A DNA stretch of 64,000 nucleotides from positions 85,135 through 149,134 of the forward strand of contig VRVR01000058.1 in NCBI GenBank assembly GCA_009859145.1, written 5' to 3'. This document shows positions 28,761 to 38,434 of the stretch, one piece after another. Every line of letters begins with the position of its first letter. Positions within the stretch are counted from its first letter, which is position 1. The notes beneath the pieces are model-generated. The model ran no database searches. It was given only the letters and a program-made list of their open reading frames with translations, and was not told the origin of the DNA. Both the position numbers and the translations under genes were made by a program. This stretch comes from Andalucia godoyi. Its lineage: Eukaryota > Discoba > Jakobea > Jakobida > Andaluciidae.

Positions 28761-31592
28761 CTATTGCTGGTGCTGGTGCTGCTGCATTTGTCGCATCAGC
28801 GCACCCCATTTCTTGATTCCCGGAAGCTGTACCGCTGTTGGAGACACCGAGCGGCCACCTCCCGCTGCCTGCGCAAAGCCGACTGCATCTTGAAACGAAA
28901 ATGTCTTTCTCGCCGGAAAATGGAGCGAAACGACGTTTCCAGCGTTCCACCCGCTCAGACCGCCGCCACTTGCTGAAGGAGGACTGACAAACGGTAGAGT
29001 CAGCGGCTGGCCGCAGGCTGCCGCTACGTCATTAAGGCCCGCCTGGAGAGGATTCCGTCCCTGTTGAGAAAGCAGTACCGGCCTCCTTTCCACGTCGCTT
29101 AGCTCCAGTTTGCGTGAGCCATCTTCTTCAAAGACGTCGAACGCGGGATCCGACATGTTCCCATCGGCATCAGCTATCTGCACAGAAGGATTCATCTTCT
29201 TCCACCGGATCAACTCCTTTTCTACGTTTCTCATTTTCTCCCGCATCTTCTTGTAGGTTAGCATTACGTCCTTGACCTTGTCTCTCTCCTTTGCGAGCTG
29301 CAAGCGGTATCTTGTGATTTCTGCTTCGGCAATCGAGCGGATGTGCCTCTCGTGCAAGTACTTGTCTGCCAGAGCCTCAATTTCCGCCGCGAGCTTCAGC
29401 CGTTCGTCAGCTCGCGCTGCAGTCTCATCAAACGGAACGGCTAGTGGAGTCGGTGACCCATTCGACCCCTCTGTACCCGAGTTCATCGCAGAGAAGGCAG
29501 ATTGCTGCGCCTTGTGCTGGACCGTAGCTTGACGAATCAGTGAACGAAGCTTTGCTCCCAGAGGACTCGCAATCGACTTTTGTGGGCTCGCTGTCCCATT
29601 ATCACCACTGGGCTCCGCCTCGGACGCCGCGAGACTTCTTTCTGTCGGCCCGGAAACGGCTCCGGAGGCGGTTGCTCCATTGGCCGCTGCTGCTGCCATC
29701 AGAAGCGAGGCGAATCCGGACTTCCTTGCTGGGAGCGTCTTCTTCGGTGTCTCGTCCTGTTGAATCGGAGGAATCGGAGGAACCGCAGGAAAGACCGGGG
29801 ACTTAGCGGCTTCACCGGCATCGTCTGCTGTGCCGTTCTCCTCTTTCTGTGGATTGGATGTACAAGCGATTGAGGTGGGTGTAGGAGAGGACGGAAGAGA
29901 ATCGACTGCACAAGAGGGCGACACAATGTCGCGATTTGACTCGTTATGACCCTTCACAATTTGGACGGCGACTGATGTTCCAAAACTCGGATCGATAGTA
30001 GAAATGGGAAAGAACGAGTGCATCCTTTCGCCTCCTTCCTTCACTGGCTCTCCGAAACCGTGGTCGCTGTCATTTCCAGCTTGTTGGACTCCTCCGACCA
30101 TACTTTCACCTGCACCTGGACTTGATCGACTTGCCTGTTGCCCGTGTAGTTGCTGGTGCTGGTGCTGGTGCTGTTGCTGTTGCTGTTGTTGTTGAAGAGG
30201 GTGATGTCCTGCCGAGCCTCGCGGCATTGCGTTACCATTAGGACCGCTAGCACTGCTACTAGGGGAGGATGAAGAACTGACCAGGCCTGCAATGACGGAT
30301 CCAGTTCTTCCATGCCGATTTAGCACAAACGAGCCACCACCGGACCCTTGGATTTTCCCGATTCGTTCCCGTTCTCGCTGCGCCAAGTATGCTTCAAAAA
30401 TGTTCTCATCCGTGTTCATTGCCTTCTCCTCTATTCCAGTGAACCCGCAGTCCGCCACGACATGCTCGGCGGCGCCCGCAGCAGCCCCTACCGTCGGCGC
30501 CCGGACAGCGGGCCGCAGCACGACTGTTTTGAACCCGGGCATTGGTGCAACCTTTGGAGTTTGTGTGCTTCTGTCTCTTGATTTCGCGGCCATTTGTGCC
30601 TTGTACTCGTCGACGGCCTCCAGCCTTGTTCTGGAGATCAGGAGCTCATACTCGACTCTGACCCGTTCCAGCGTAACCTCCTCGGCCCGTTCTCTCTCTC
30701 GAAACACGTTTCCTATGACCAACGCCGACTTTACGACTCCACTGACCGAGTCCTGCAGCCAGTCTCGATCCGCCGCAACATCCTCCAGCGCCTCCATTAA
30801 CCGGTCTCCATTCACCGTAGCCTGCATCGTCGCCGCAGACAGCCGCGCTCGAGCCCGACCCCTATCCTTCAGCTTATCATCCAGGGCATCCATGTCGTAC
30901 CTCTCTCCATTCTCCGTTTCAATCTGCTTCTCCAAATCATCACTGTCAACACTGTTATCGCTGTCATCATCATCGCCTCGCAAGTCCCCACTGTATCCAC
31001 CAATACCACCACCACCTCTGTCCTCATCATCGTATTCCCACTCGCTGGCGTCCTCGCCATCCTGGTCTTGGTCCTGGCCCTGGACGAAAGCTCTATTTCC
31101 ACAACCACCATCACTACTACGATGACGACTACTTTCCTTCTTGGCGTTCCTGCCTGCCTCCCTTCGTCGCCGGCGTCGTCGCTTCTGCTGCGAATCATCC
31201 GTTATACTACGCAACCGATGGATGATCGACAACACCTCAGCAGTCGTGTCTGCGCGCTGCGTGCTCCACGAATGCATCAGGTTCCGGTACTTTGCATTAT
31301 GCATCGGCACGGAACTCGACACGCTCGGCACACCACCCCGCTCCTTCCACACTCCGCCTCTCCCACCGCCGACTGCAGTGTATCCCATTGCCGTGGCCGC
31401 CGCCGCCGCCGCCGACGACGACGAAGACGAAGACGCAGACAACGAGGCGGGTTTCAGCAGCGACGCCACATGATACGAGTGCACCGACGAAAAGGACCGC
31501 GGATCACCACCGGCGTGATACTGGAGACTCTGCGACGACGACCGTGGAACACTGCGGCCACCATGCACTACAAGCACATGCTTATCCTCCAT
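28761..31592 (-). CDS. Large low-complexity coiled-coil protein, unknown function
   Basis: The ATG at 31592 gives 943 residues; the frame extends further upstream but through the BRAWNIN-like gene in a different frame. Features in order: Ser/Ala runs (about 45-65), a very basic stretch (KRRRRRRREAGR near 145), an acidic linker (DDDDSDNSVDSDDLEKQ), a helical segment (about 270-350) with REREREE-type charge, a Gln/His run from CAG repeats, long Ser/Pro disorder, and a coiled coil near 745-820 (KDVMLTYKKMREKMRNVEKEL). It ends QMQQHQHQQ. No enzyme motif is recognised. The mix of polybasic signal and coiled coils suggests a scaffold; that is only inference. Confidence 0.55.
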   Translation of the reverse strand: MEDKHVLVVHGGRSVPRSSSQSLQYHAGGDPRSFSSVHSYHVASLLKPASLSASSSSSSSAAAAAATAMGYTAVGGGRGGVWKERGGVPSVSSSVPMHNAKYRNLMHSWSTQRADTTAEVLSIIHRLRSITDDSQQKRRRRRRREAGRNAKKESSRHRSSDGGCGNRAFVQGQDQDQDGEDASEWEYDDEDRGGGGIGGYSGDLRGDDDDSDNSVDSDDLEKQIETENGERYDMDALDDKLKDRGRARARLSAATMQATVNGDRLMEALEDVAADRDWLQDSVSGVVKSALVIGNVFRERERAEEVTLERVRVEYELLISRTRLEAVDEYKAQMAAKSRDRSTQTPKVAPMPGFKTVVLRPAVRAPTVGAAAGAAEHVVADCGFTGIEEKAMNTDENIFEAYLAQRERERIGKIQGSGGGSFVLNRHGRTGSVIAGLVSSSSSPSSSASGPNGNAMPRGSAGHHPLQQQQQQQQHQHQHQQLHGQQASRSSPGAGESMVGGVQQAGNDSDHGFGEPVKEGGERMHSFFPISTIDPSFGTSVAVQIVKGHNESNRDIVSPSCAVDSLPSSPTPTSIACTSNPQKEENGTADDAGEAAKSPVFPAVPPIPPIQQDETPKKTLPARKSGFASLLMAAAAANGATASGAVSGPTERSLAASEAEPSGDNGTASPQKSIASPLGAKLRSLIRQATVQHKAQQSAFSAMNSGTEGSNGSPTPLAVPFDETAARADERLKLAAEIEALADKYLHERHIRSIAEAEITRYRLQLAKERDKVKDVMLTYKKMREKMRNVEKELIRWKKMNPSVQIADADGNMSDPAFDVFEEDGSRKLELSDVERRPVLLSQQGRNPLQAGLNDVAAACGQPLTLPFVSPPSASGGGLSGWNAGNVVSLHFPARKTFSFQDAVGFAQAAGGGRSVSPTAVQLPGIKKWGALMRQMQQHQHQQ

Positions 31593-31833
31593 CAATTGAG
31601 TTCGGCTCTCCGCAAGCCCATTCAGCACACCCCACAACCAACAGCAGAAAGAAATGACGGTTTGCAATTGCAAGGAAAGTGAATGCGCAGAAATATGGTA
31701 AGAGCTGTACAAATAAAACAAAAACATAAACAAAAACCAAAGAACGAAACGATGAAATAATGCAGGAAAAGTGGCAGTTTGGGATCGTGGGCTTTGGGCG
31801 CGTCCCTGCTGTAGATTCTGAACGGGAGGTGGA

Positions 31834-31971
31834 CTACGACTGACTGGAAGAGGGGTGCTTCGGGATCTCGAGATTTGGCTTGAAGACGTTGTGCACCAGC
31901 GACGCACCGCAGAGCAAGCTCCCAAGCGCAATGCTCATGAGCGCTACATACTGCCTCTTGGAAATCGACAT
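31834..31971 (-). CDS. UQCC6: BRAWNIN/UQCC6-like complex III assembly microprotein (45 residues)
   Basis: A 45-codon gene with one transmembrane helix: a short basic N terminus (SKRQY), hydrophobic VALMSIALGSLLCGASL, then VHNVFKPNLEIPKHP. Human BRAWNIN (C12orf73) has the same order: a Tyr, a small-residue helix ending CAGA, VH, an aromatic-basic-Pro-acidic/Asn-Leu-x-Ile-Pro box, then Pro. The shared pattern is CGAxxVHxxF(K/R)P(N/D)LxIPxxP. BRAWNIN sits in the mitochondrial inner membrane and is needed to assemble cytochrome bc1. The animal protein is longer (about 70 residues) with an extra charged tail, absent here. The gene lies 241 bases upstream of, and on the same strand as, the coiled-coil gene. 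Confidence 0.75.
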   Translation of the reverse strand: MSISKRQYVALMSIALGSLLCGASLVHNVFKPNLEIPKHPSSSQS

Positions 31972-32477
31972 TTTCTCTTCCTTTTCCTCCCCCTTCTTCC
32001 TCCCCTTCCTCTCTCCTCTTGTTCTCTAGCACTGACAGAGTACGGAGAGTTGAGTGTGCGCAAAATGAGCAGCCCAAGAGCGCTGTGGTGGATTTGTCGC
32101 AACGCAGTGCATTACAGCAGTCAGAAAACGGGGATGGCCAGACTCTAGTCTCAACTCTCCGAGTTCCTGGATTTCTTTTTTACAGTCGATTCCTAGTACA
32201 TTTTTGGCATTGCTCTGCTGCGGCTTCCGTCTGCACTGCACGGGCCATGGCGAATCAATGCTGACCATCCAAATGCAGACTTGCATCGGAACCGAGTGTG
32301 AATCCCATTTTAGAAGGGGGAGACATGATGGGGACATCGGGATGGCGATAGACTGGCGAGAAGGGGAAAAAAAAGGCGAACAGAAGGGCGTAGTCATGGC
32401 CCACTTGCTTGCCAAACGGTTCCGAGGCCCGTCGCTCCTTGAAGCTGAGCCCCAGAGGGCAGTGGTGCCACATTCAT
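31972..32477. other. Spacer between two minus-strand genes
   Basis: Should contain the promoter of the BRAWNIN-like gene and the 3' end of the 1255-residue gene. Overlapping short frames are present on both strands without recognisable motifs. No RNA gene seen. Confidence 0.4.
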
Positions 32478-32572
32478 CTACTGTTCATCGTTGCTTGGTT
32501 CGGCGGGCGATTCGTTCGGTGGTGCTTGTGGTGACAACGGAATATCCGAAATGTCCTGATCCTCGGCAGTTT

Positions 32573-32604
<32 letters not shown>

Positions 32605-35600
32605 ACCACCACCACCGCCGCCGCCTGTTCCAGCTCCGGTTCACGCGCCAGCTCCGATTCCGGTTGCGGAGCACCGTCGGATGGCTCAGGAGACTGTAGC
32701 GGGTCATCCGAACTTGGCACAGCACAGTCGATCCACTCGGCAACAATCTGCGATGAAATCTGCGCCGCCGACTCATCACCTTCAGCCACCGAAACAGGAT
32801 CGGCAGTAGGAGAAGCAGGAGCCGGGGTCGTGGTAGCAACCAGAGGTGGTTGGGAAGGGGCAAAGTTTTGGAGAAACTCTTCGATAATGCTGGTTTCGTT
32901 CTCGTTTTCCTCAGTCTCAATGCTTGCTCCAATGGTAAGCTGAACATTTCGAAAGGACTCTTGATGAGGGCGGACTGACGATAGCGGACCGGCAGGACGG
33001 TCGAGATCAGCAAGAGCAAGAGCATTTGCCGCAGTCTGGCATCCTTCTTCTTTTGAACCGTGCGAAAGCGGACTCGAAAATGCATTCCCATTGCTGTTCA
33101 TCGTCGCTATGTTCGCCGGGGAATGCAAAGACTGCGAAGCTCGGACGGAAGGACCATGATTGTAACCGTGGCTGTGGTTGTGGCCGTGGTCGTGCACGTA
33201 TGGATTTTGACTGTTTGGCAGCAATGCAGATCCAGAAGTGCTGGACAAGCTCGTTGGAGTTCCGGGAAGTCTTGGAGTCGCAGGAACATTGAAAACCACC
33301 ACATCGCTTTCATCAATCACCTGCTGATCCTCCACCATCCCTGATGGACTTCTCCCCATTTGTGCAAACGCCGGTGACTCCAGCGTGACATGGAAGCCAC
33401 TGTCAACCGTACCTCCATCGCTTTCGTCGAGTTGGAGGTCGTTGAACGGCCATTCAAGACGAACGGGCAATTTGACGAGACCTCTGCTGACGCGAGCCAT
33501 CGTTTCGGCAATGCTCGTCCCGAGAGCAACCTTCACAGATGAAAAACCACCATGTGCAAGCGTGAAAAAGTACAGCGAGGCATCCGGAGTATGCGAGAGA
33601 TGCAACGATGCATGCTTGTAGGCGGATCCCATAGATCGAGATGCGACATACGAGCCAGTGAGTGCCTGGTACAACACGACTCTTGTTTCTCCGGGCTGAA
33701 ATCCATCAAACCCGTCTCGCGCAGTCTGCGACGCATTTCCGTCCATCTCAAGACTCGACATGGTGTTTCCCAGAGATTGTCGCAGTCGATCTTGCTGCTG
33801 CTGTTCTTCTTCTTCTTCTCGATGTTGCTCGTCACGATCTTCCTGCTCCTCCGGACCACTACCAGCGGCCGCGATCCCGCCGGTTTCATTATTGTTGAGA
33901 TCGCTCAGGAACGCAAGATGAGGAAACGGATGCGGAACTGCATTCGAAAGAACGATGTACAGGCCAAGTGCATCAATGGCTGAAAGTCGAAGCCCATGCA
34001 TCACAGGCACACTTCCGCATACCCGCAGTGCCGGCAGCGAAACGACTGCCATTTTCGTCTTGACAACGGCACCGACGCGACCGATTTCAAGTGTCATGAA
34101 TGCGTATGGAAGCGATGGATTGGGATGCACGAGGACCGACGAGACTGCCCAGTGTGCCGGAGCCCTTGTTTCGACGATGACTGAATAGTACCCACTTGCA
34201 TTCGTCGTCGATGATGCTGACGAAGAGGCGGAGAGCGATGGAATCAGTTTGTAAATGGCAAGCGACGGTCCGTCATGCATCATGACGCGCAGCGGACTGG
34301 TAGAAAGAATCCACACCTGCGGCACGCTCATTCGCGCAGTTACCCCGTACATATCGTGTCCATTGCTGAACGTCGAAGCGTGAACGAGGCGCGCAATGCA
34401 TGTGTCTGCGCACATCGAATCCACGACTATTGTGTGAGAAGCGTATGTCACGGCAACGTATCGATTTGCTGCACACACTGCGATTCTGTACACGGCCTCA
34501 TTGGTGTGCGGCAAGGCCAGGTTTCTCTCGCGAGCAATCGAAGCAGAGGCAGAGAAGGAAGAGCTGCCCTGTGAGGAGGACTGCGCATGTGGAACAAGAA
34601 CAACTCGATAGACACCAGAACCATGCAGCGGAAGTCCAATTTCAAAAGAATATGCTCTCTTTTCCTCTGCGTTTCTGCTCGGCAAATACGGAACCACTGC
34701 CGGATATATGCCCATGACCCCAGCCCGTTCAACTCCCTGATGATTTGCCGAAAATCCAGCTAAAGAAGTAGAATTCCAGGACGACGACGACGACGACGAC
34801 GACGAGGATGATGAAAAGATTGGGCGCAAATCCACGAGAATGGATGCCGAGGTATAACGAATGACTAACAGAGGCTTTTCGCTCTCGGATGTGGTGATCA
34901 GCCCGTCGATTCGTCCCAGCCTCGACGAGCTCTTCTGGAAAGACGAAGGAACCGGGGGTGTGAGGACCGCCGAGTGGTATCCATCGCTGAGGCGAATGAC
35001 ATGCACTCTCCCCACAGATGCCGACGCAGCATTGGCAGCACTTGTGCTCGTGAAAGAAGCTGCCAGCGACGACTGGGATGAGAGCGAAGAAAGGAACAGG
35101 TGGTCAGATCCCGCAACGATGCACGCCGCCGCTGCATGAAAATCCACACTTCGATCCGACTTTAGCACTCGGATCACCGCTCCAGACGCACTAAACAGTG
35201 TCACTCTACCTCGTTTCGACACAGTCACCAGCGATGCCCCAGACATCATCATTGCGGCAGCTGATTTCGTTGCCGCAGATGCTGCTGCTGGTGACAAGTC
35301 TGGAATCGCTTCGGTCGTCTTTTGAGAAAACGGAGAAATGGAAGCAGGAAAGAGCTGCAAAGGAGGCGCCGACTGGCATGGGACAGCGACCAAGAATGCA
35401 AACGGATCGGACAGTGATGCGACACTTGAGTGAACTCGGCGCTCAATTCCAAGCGACACAATCGACGACTGCGTCATGGAAAGCGACACAAACACCAGTT
35501 CCGAACATGTCAGAACAGCCAGCTTTGGCGCCAACGACGGACCCACAGAAGCGGAAGCCGAAGCATTGCTAAAGCCGGAGCTGAACGGAACGATGCACAT

Positions 35601-36245
35601 ATGTAGAATTTCGTTTGCGTGGCCTGGTCCGAATGCATAGGACTGTGAGAGCGACAGTGAAATCGAGTCGCAAGGAGGCATAATCCGAGTGATCAATTCC
35701 AGTGAATTCGATCCCGGTCCTAGTCCAATCGACGATGACGAGGACGACGACGACAGTGATGATGATGATGATGATGATGATGAGATGGAGAATGGGAAAG
35801 AATAAATAGTGTCCCCGACAGAGACGCAAATGCATCCGCCTGACTTGGACCGATTTGCAAGAACGACATTCATACGTTTAGGACGCGACCCGGCCCCGGC
35901 CCCAGCCCCAGCTCCGGCTCCGTCTGCGTGGCGATGCGAATGGAATGCGAAGGAGAGTACTGCGGTGGGTTTTGCCAGCGCGATCGAGTATGCAATGATG
36001 TGGGATGCCGAGACCGCAACAATTGTGTCGGGCATGCAAGACGGAGAGCCCGCCGCCACGCCCCGGATCCTTGTGCTCGACACACTCGGCAGCGTCACGA
36101 AGGACGTCAGAGTCGGTGTCGGAGTCACAGTGGGAGTCACAGTAGATGTCAAAGTCACGAGTGTCGAGCTGGTCGACACCAAGTATCTCCCGTGTGCCGA
36201 GAGACACTGTGCACGGAACGTCTGCGCTTCGATCGGTCCGTCCAT
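32478..36245 (-). CDS. 1255-residue low-complexity protein, possible beta-propeller
   Basis: The ATG at 36245 (MDGPIEAQTF) is preferred over an upstream in-frame Met. The first 870 residues alternate hydrophobic beta-strand-like blocks with Ser-rich loops (runs of up to 9 Ser from TCA/TCG/TCC repeats). Recurring strand patterns such as VSASHIIAYSIAL, VTVSKRGRVTLFSASGAVI and YVAVTYASHTIVVDSM are compatible with WD-type propeller blades, but no WD dipeptide is conserved. Then follow an acidic Gln/Glu stretch (EEEEQQQQDRLRQ), a likely second folded part, a Ser/Pro tail and an Ala run encoded by CAG/GCT repeats, ending in acidic Pro-rich sequence. No membrane helix or catalytic motif is recognised. 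Function unknown. Confidence 0.55.
32573..32603. repeat. CAG/CTG trinucleotide run (poly-Ala in the minus-strand gene)
   Basis: About ten CAG units on plus, followed by CCA/CCG repeats to 32628. On the minus strand they encode Ala and Val/Gly-type runs near the C terminus of the 1255-residue protein. Confidence 0.9.
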
Positions 36246-36597
36246 CTCTCCACGCGTGCCCGTTGCGTGCCCGTTGCGTCTTTCACGCTTCAACCAGAGA
36301 AGTGAAAGCTCATCCAAAAAGTCAAAAACCCAAAACAAAACGCTCTTCATAAGGACATCAAACTACAGTAGGCACCAGCAGCCGGAAAGAAAAGAGGCCT
36401 CTTCAAGGTCCGGCAATCGGGGAAGTTGATGGGTCCAAAATGGACCATTACCGGTTCTCTGTTTGGAAGAAGGATTTTTGCCAATTTGCATTGTTGGTTT
36501 GCTCCTGCTCTTCACTCTGCACTTTCTCACAAGGACATTCATATCGACGCGCATACAGACATATCGAGAGGAGAAGAAGAAGAAGAAGAAGAAGAAG
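36246..36597. promoter_or_regulatory. Divergent promoter/leader region
   Basis: Lies between the 1255-residue gene and the MTFR-like gene. On the plus strand an open frame in phase with the latter encodes a hydrophobic helix and a Lys run (AAG repeat at 36573-36596), but it has no ATG before an upstream TGA at 36447, so it would need a non-AUG start. I treat it as leader. Confidence 0.4.
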
Positions 36598-37587
36598 ATG
36601 AATGGAGCGAGTGTTGATTTGGTGATGCGGGTATTGGAGAGTGCGCGAAGATCATTGTCAGAGATGCTTGTGCAGTGCGGGGACGGTGGTGACGACGGCG
36701 CGGGGGCAGGGACTTTGATTCGACGATGGTATGCGAGCGTGATGCATCAACTAGGCCTTCTTCGACAGTCTGCGGCGCTTTCGATGCATCAGCTGAGACT
36801 CGTTGCACGCAAGGCAGCGGCAATCCAGCGCTTTGTGGGGAGGCACGCTCGGCTTCTTGTCCGCGCCGCACGCACCGAGCTGGACAACCAATCACATTCA
36901 AATCCACATCCACATCCACATCCGCATCCGCATCCATCGCAGCATGAAAGCCGAGGGATGGCGGCAACGGACGTTCTCAAGTCCGAACAGCTGGAGGAGC
37001 TCGAGCGCCAGTTGTGCAACATCAAGGCTGCCATTTCGTCCATGGACACGACGAACCCGAGAACGACGCCAGCCGCTCCTTCGTCTGCCCATGTTCAGCT
37101 GCCTTCCGCTGCTGCTGGTCCACCTCCACCTCCACCACCGCCACCGCCACCGCCAATGTCAGTGCCAGTGCCGGTGCCGACCGCGGCACTCGCTATCCCA
37201 GGGGACACTGGCATGGTTGTACCTGCGAGCTGTCTGTCACTGTCGGATATGATCAAGGCGGACTCACTGGGCAAAACGCGGCTTCGCAGAACGCAGTCAT
37301 CGTCGCTGACAGAAGGCGGCATCAGCGGCAGTGATAAGGAGAACAGTCGTTCCAGCATGGCGTGCTCGACACCCGCAAGGAGAAATGCTCGTACAACCGC
37401 GTCGATGATGCAAAAGGAAGGAAATGAGATGGGAAAGTCGCTGCACGATCAAATTCTCAACGACGTGCGAAACAAGTTCAAGCTCATTACGATGCTGCGA
37501 GAAGAAGATGCGGCAGCCGACGACGAACCAGATACGAACTCCCTCCGATTGCCACTGGGACCCCGTAACCGAGGTGTCGTCCAATAA
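36598..37587 (+). CDS. Proline-rich coiled-coil protein with MTFR/PRR11-like layout
   Basis: 329 residues from the first ATG. Order of elements: a helical N terminus; a His-Pro repeat (HPHPHPHPHP, about 107-116); a short coiled coil (SEQLEELERQLCNIKAAISSM); a run of 12 prolines; SLSDMIKADSLGKTRLRRT; a Ser-rich stretch with DKENSR (a KEN-box-like degron) and STPARRNART; and a final helix DQILNDVRNKFKLI. Coiled coil, poly-Pro, an LxDxxK...KxxLR motif and a C-terminal RxKF helix occur in the same order in the mitochondrial fission regulator family and PRR11. The similarity is in layout more than identity, so the call is tentative. A hydrophobic segment encoded just upstream in phase lacks an ATG. 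Confidence 0.45.
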   Translation: MNGASVDLVMRVLESARRSLSEMLVQCGDGGDDGAGAGTLIRRWYASVMHQLGLLRQSAALSMHQLRLVARKAAAIQRFVGRHARLLVRAARTELDNQSHSNPHPHPHPHPHPSQHESRGMAATDVLKSEQLEELERQLCNIKAAISSMDTTNPRTTPAAPSSAHVQLPSAAAGPPPPPPPPPPPPMSVPVPVPTAALAIPGDTGMVVPASCLSLSDMIKADSLGKTRLRRTQSSSLTEGGISGSDKENSRSSMACSTPARRNARTTASMMQKEGNEMGKSLHDQILNDVRNKFKLITMLREEDAAADDEPDTNSLRLPLGPRNRGVVQ

Positions 37588-38434
37588 TATCAGCGCCCGC
37601 AACACATTCATTGAAACTGCAGCAACGGCAGCACCAACTAGCGTAAAACCACACACGTAGAGGAAGCCCTTGGATGAATTGATTTTGCGTGCGAGCAGAT
37701 CTTTGCTTTTCCCCTGTTTCGCACTTGGCAGTGTCCGCAAGCGGGTTCATCCCTTCTGCCTGGGCAGATACTCGAATCCGGCTGCTCGTGTTATTTATAC
37801 TCTCGAGCGCAGGCGTTTTGGTGATTTGTTGGTGTTTTTTTTTTGACTTTTCGGGTTGTGTGGATGTTTGGACCATGTGGGACCGTTTGGGCCCAAGCTC
37901 GGAACAGCGCAAAAGGTGACATCCGCGTATGCTCGGACCGGACGCCATCTTTCACCCGACTGCGCTACCACGTGCGATGGACATGCGTACCCCGGGAAGC
38001 GACTCCTGCTGCGATGGATCCTGCAGAGTTCGCACTCTGCTGGTGAGGCAGAACTTTTCCTGGTGCTCCCGAGGTAATTTGAGAACGCGCTGCTTGCACA
38101 TGGGTCAGAAAATAAACCAATGCACGTCGCATCGCCATACTTTTCTGTTGATCTCTTCCGCGATCCCATGCGCCTTCCGATCTTCAGCGACCAGTCGTTG
38201 GTGGGATCAATTGACAGCGAAGAATCGCGCATTGTGCCCGTGACGAGATCCCACCACGCCATCGTCGTCGCCATCGCTGTTCGTTGCTCCAATAAAATTT
38301 CTTCTTGTTTTTCCTTTTGCTTTGCGTTGCGTTGCGTTGCCTGCCTTTGCGATTTTTGTTTGTTCTGTTTTGTGTTTTGTTTTGTTTTGTGTTTTCTTTT
38401 TGAATTGGATAATGTCCATCATCGGTCCGTTTCA
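37588..38434. other. Intergenic region upstream of putative DNA-binding protein A
   Basis: Several overlapping frames exist on both strands. A minus-strand frame near 37740-37560 encodes a Gly/Ala-rich hydrophobic helix (GFTLVGAAVAAVSMNVL) but lacks an ATG. The T- and TTTTG-rich stretch at 38310-38400 directly precedes the next start. No RNA gene seen. Confidence 0.4.

Noticed and set aside
30292-31125. 277-codon Ser-rich plus-strand frame
   Set aside because: Antisense of the low-complexity coiled-coil gene; Ser runs arise from complementing its repeats.
31593-31931. N-terminal extension of the 943-residue protein with a membrane-like segment
   Set aside because: No ATG supports it and it overlaps the BRAWNIN-like gene in another frame.
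38120-38434. Upstream extension of protein A with Cys/Phe-rich membrane-like stretch
   Set aside because: Encoded by TTTTG/TTGCG repeats in the leader; the ATG at 38435 gives a sensible N terminus.
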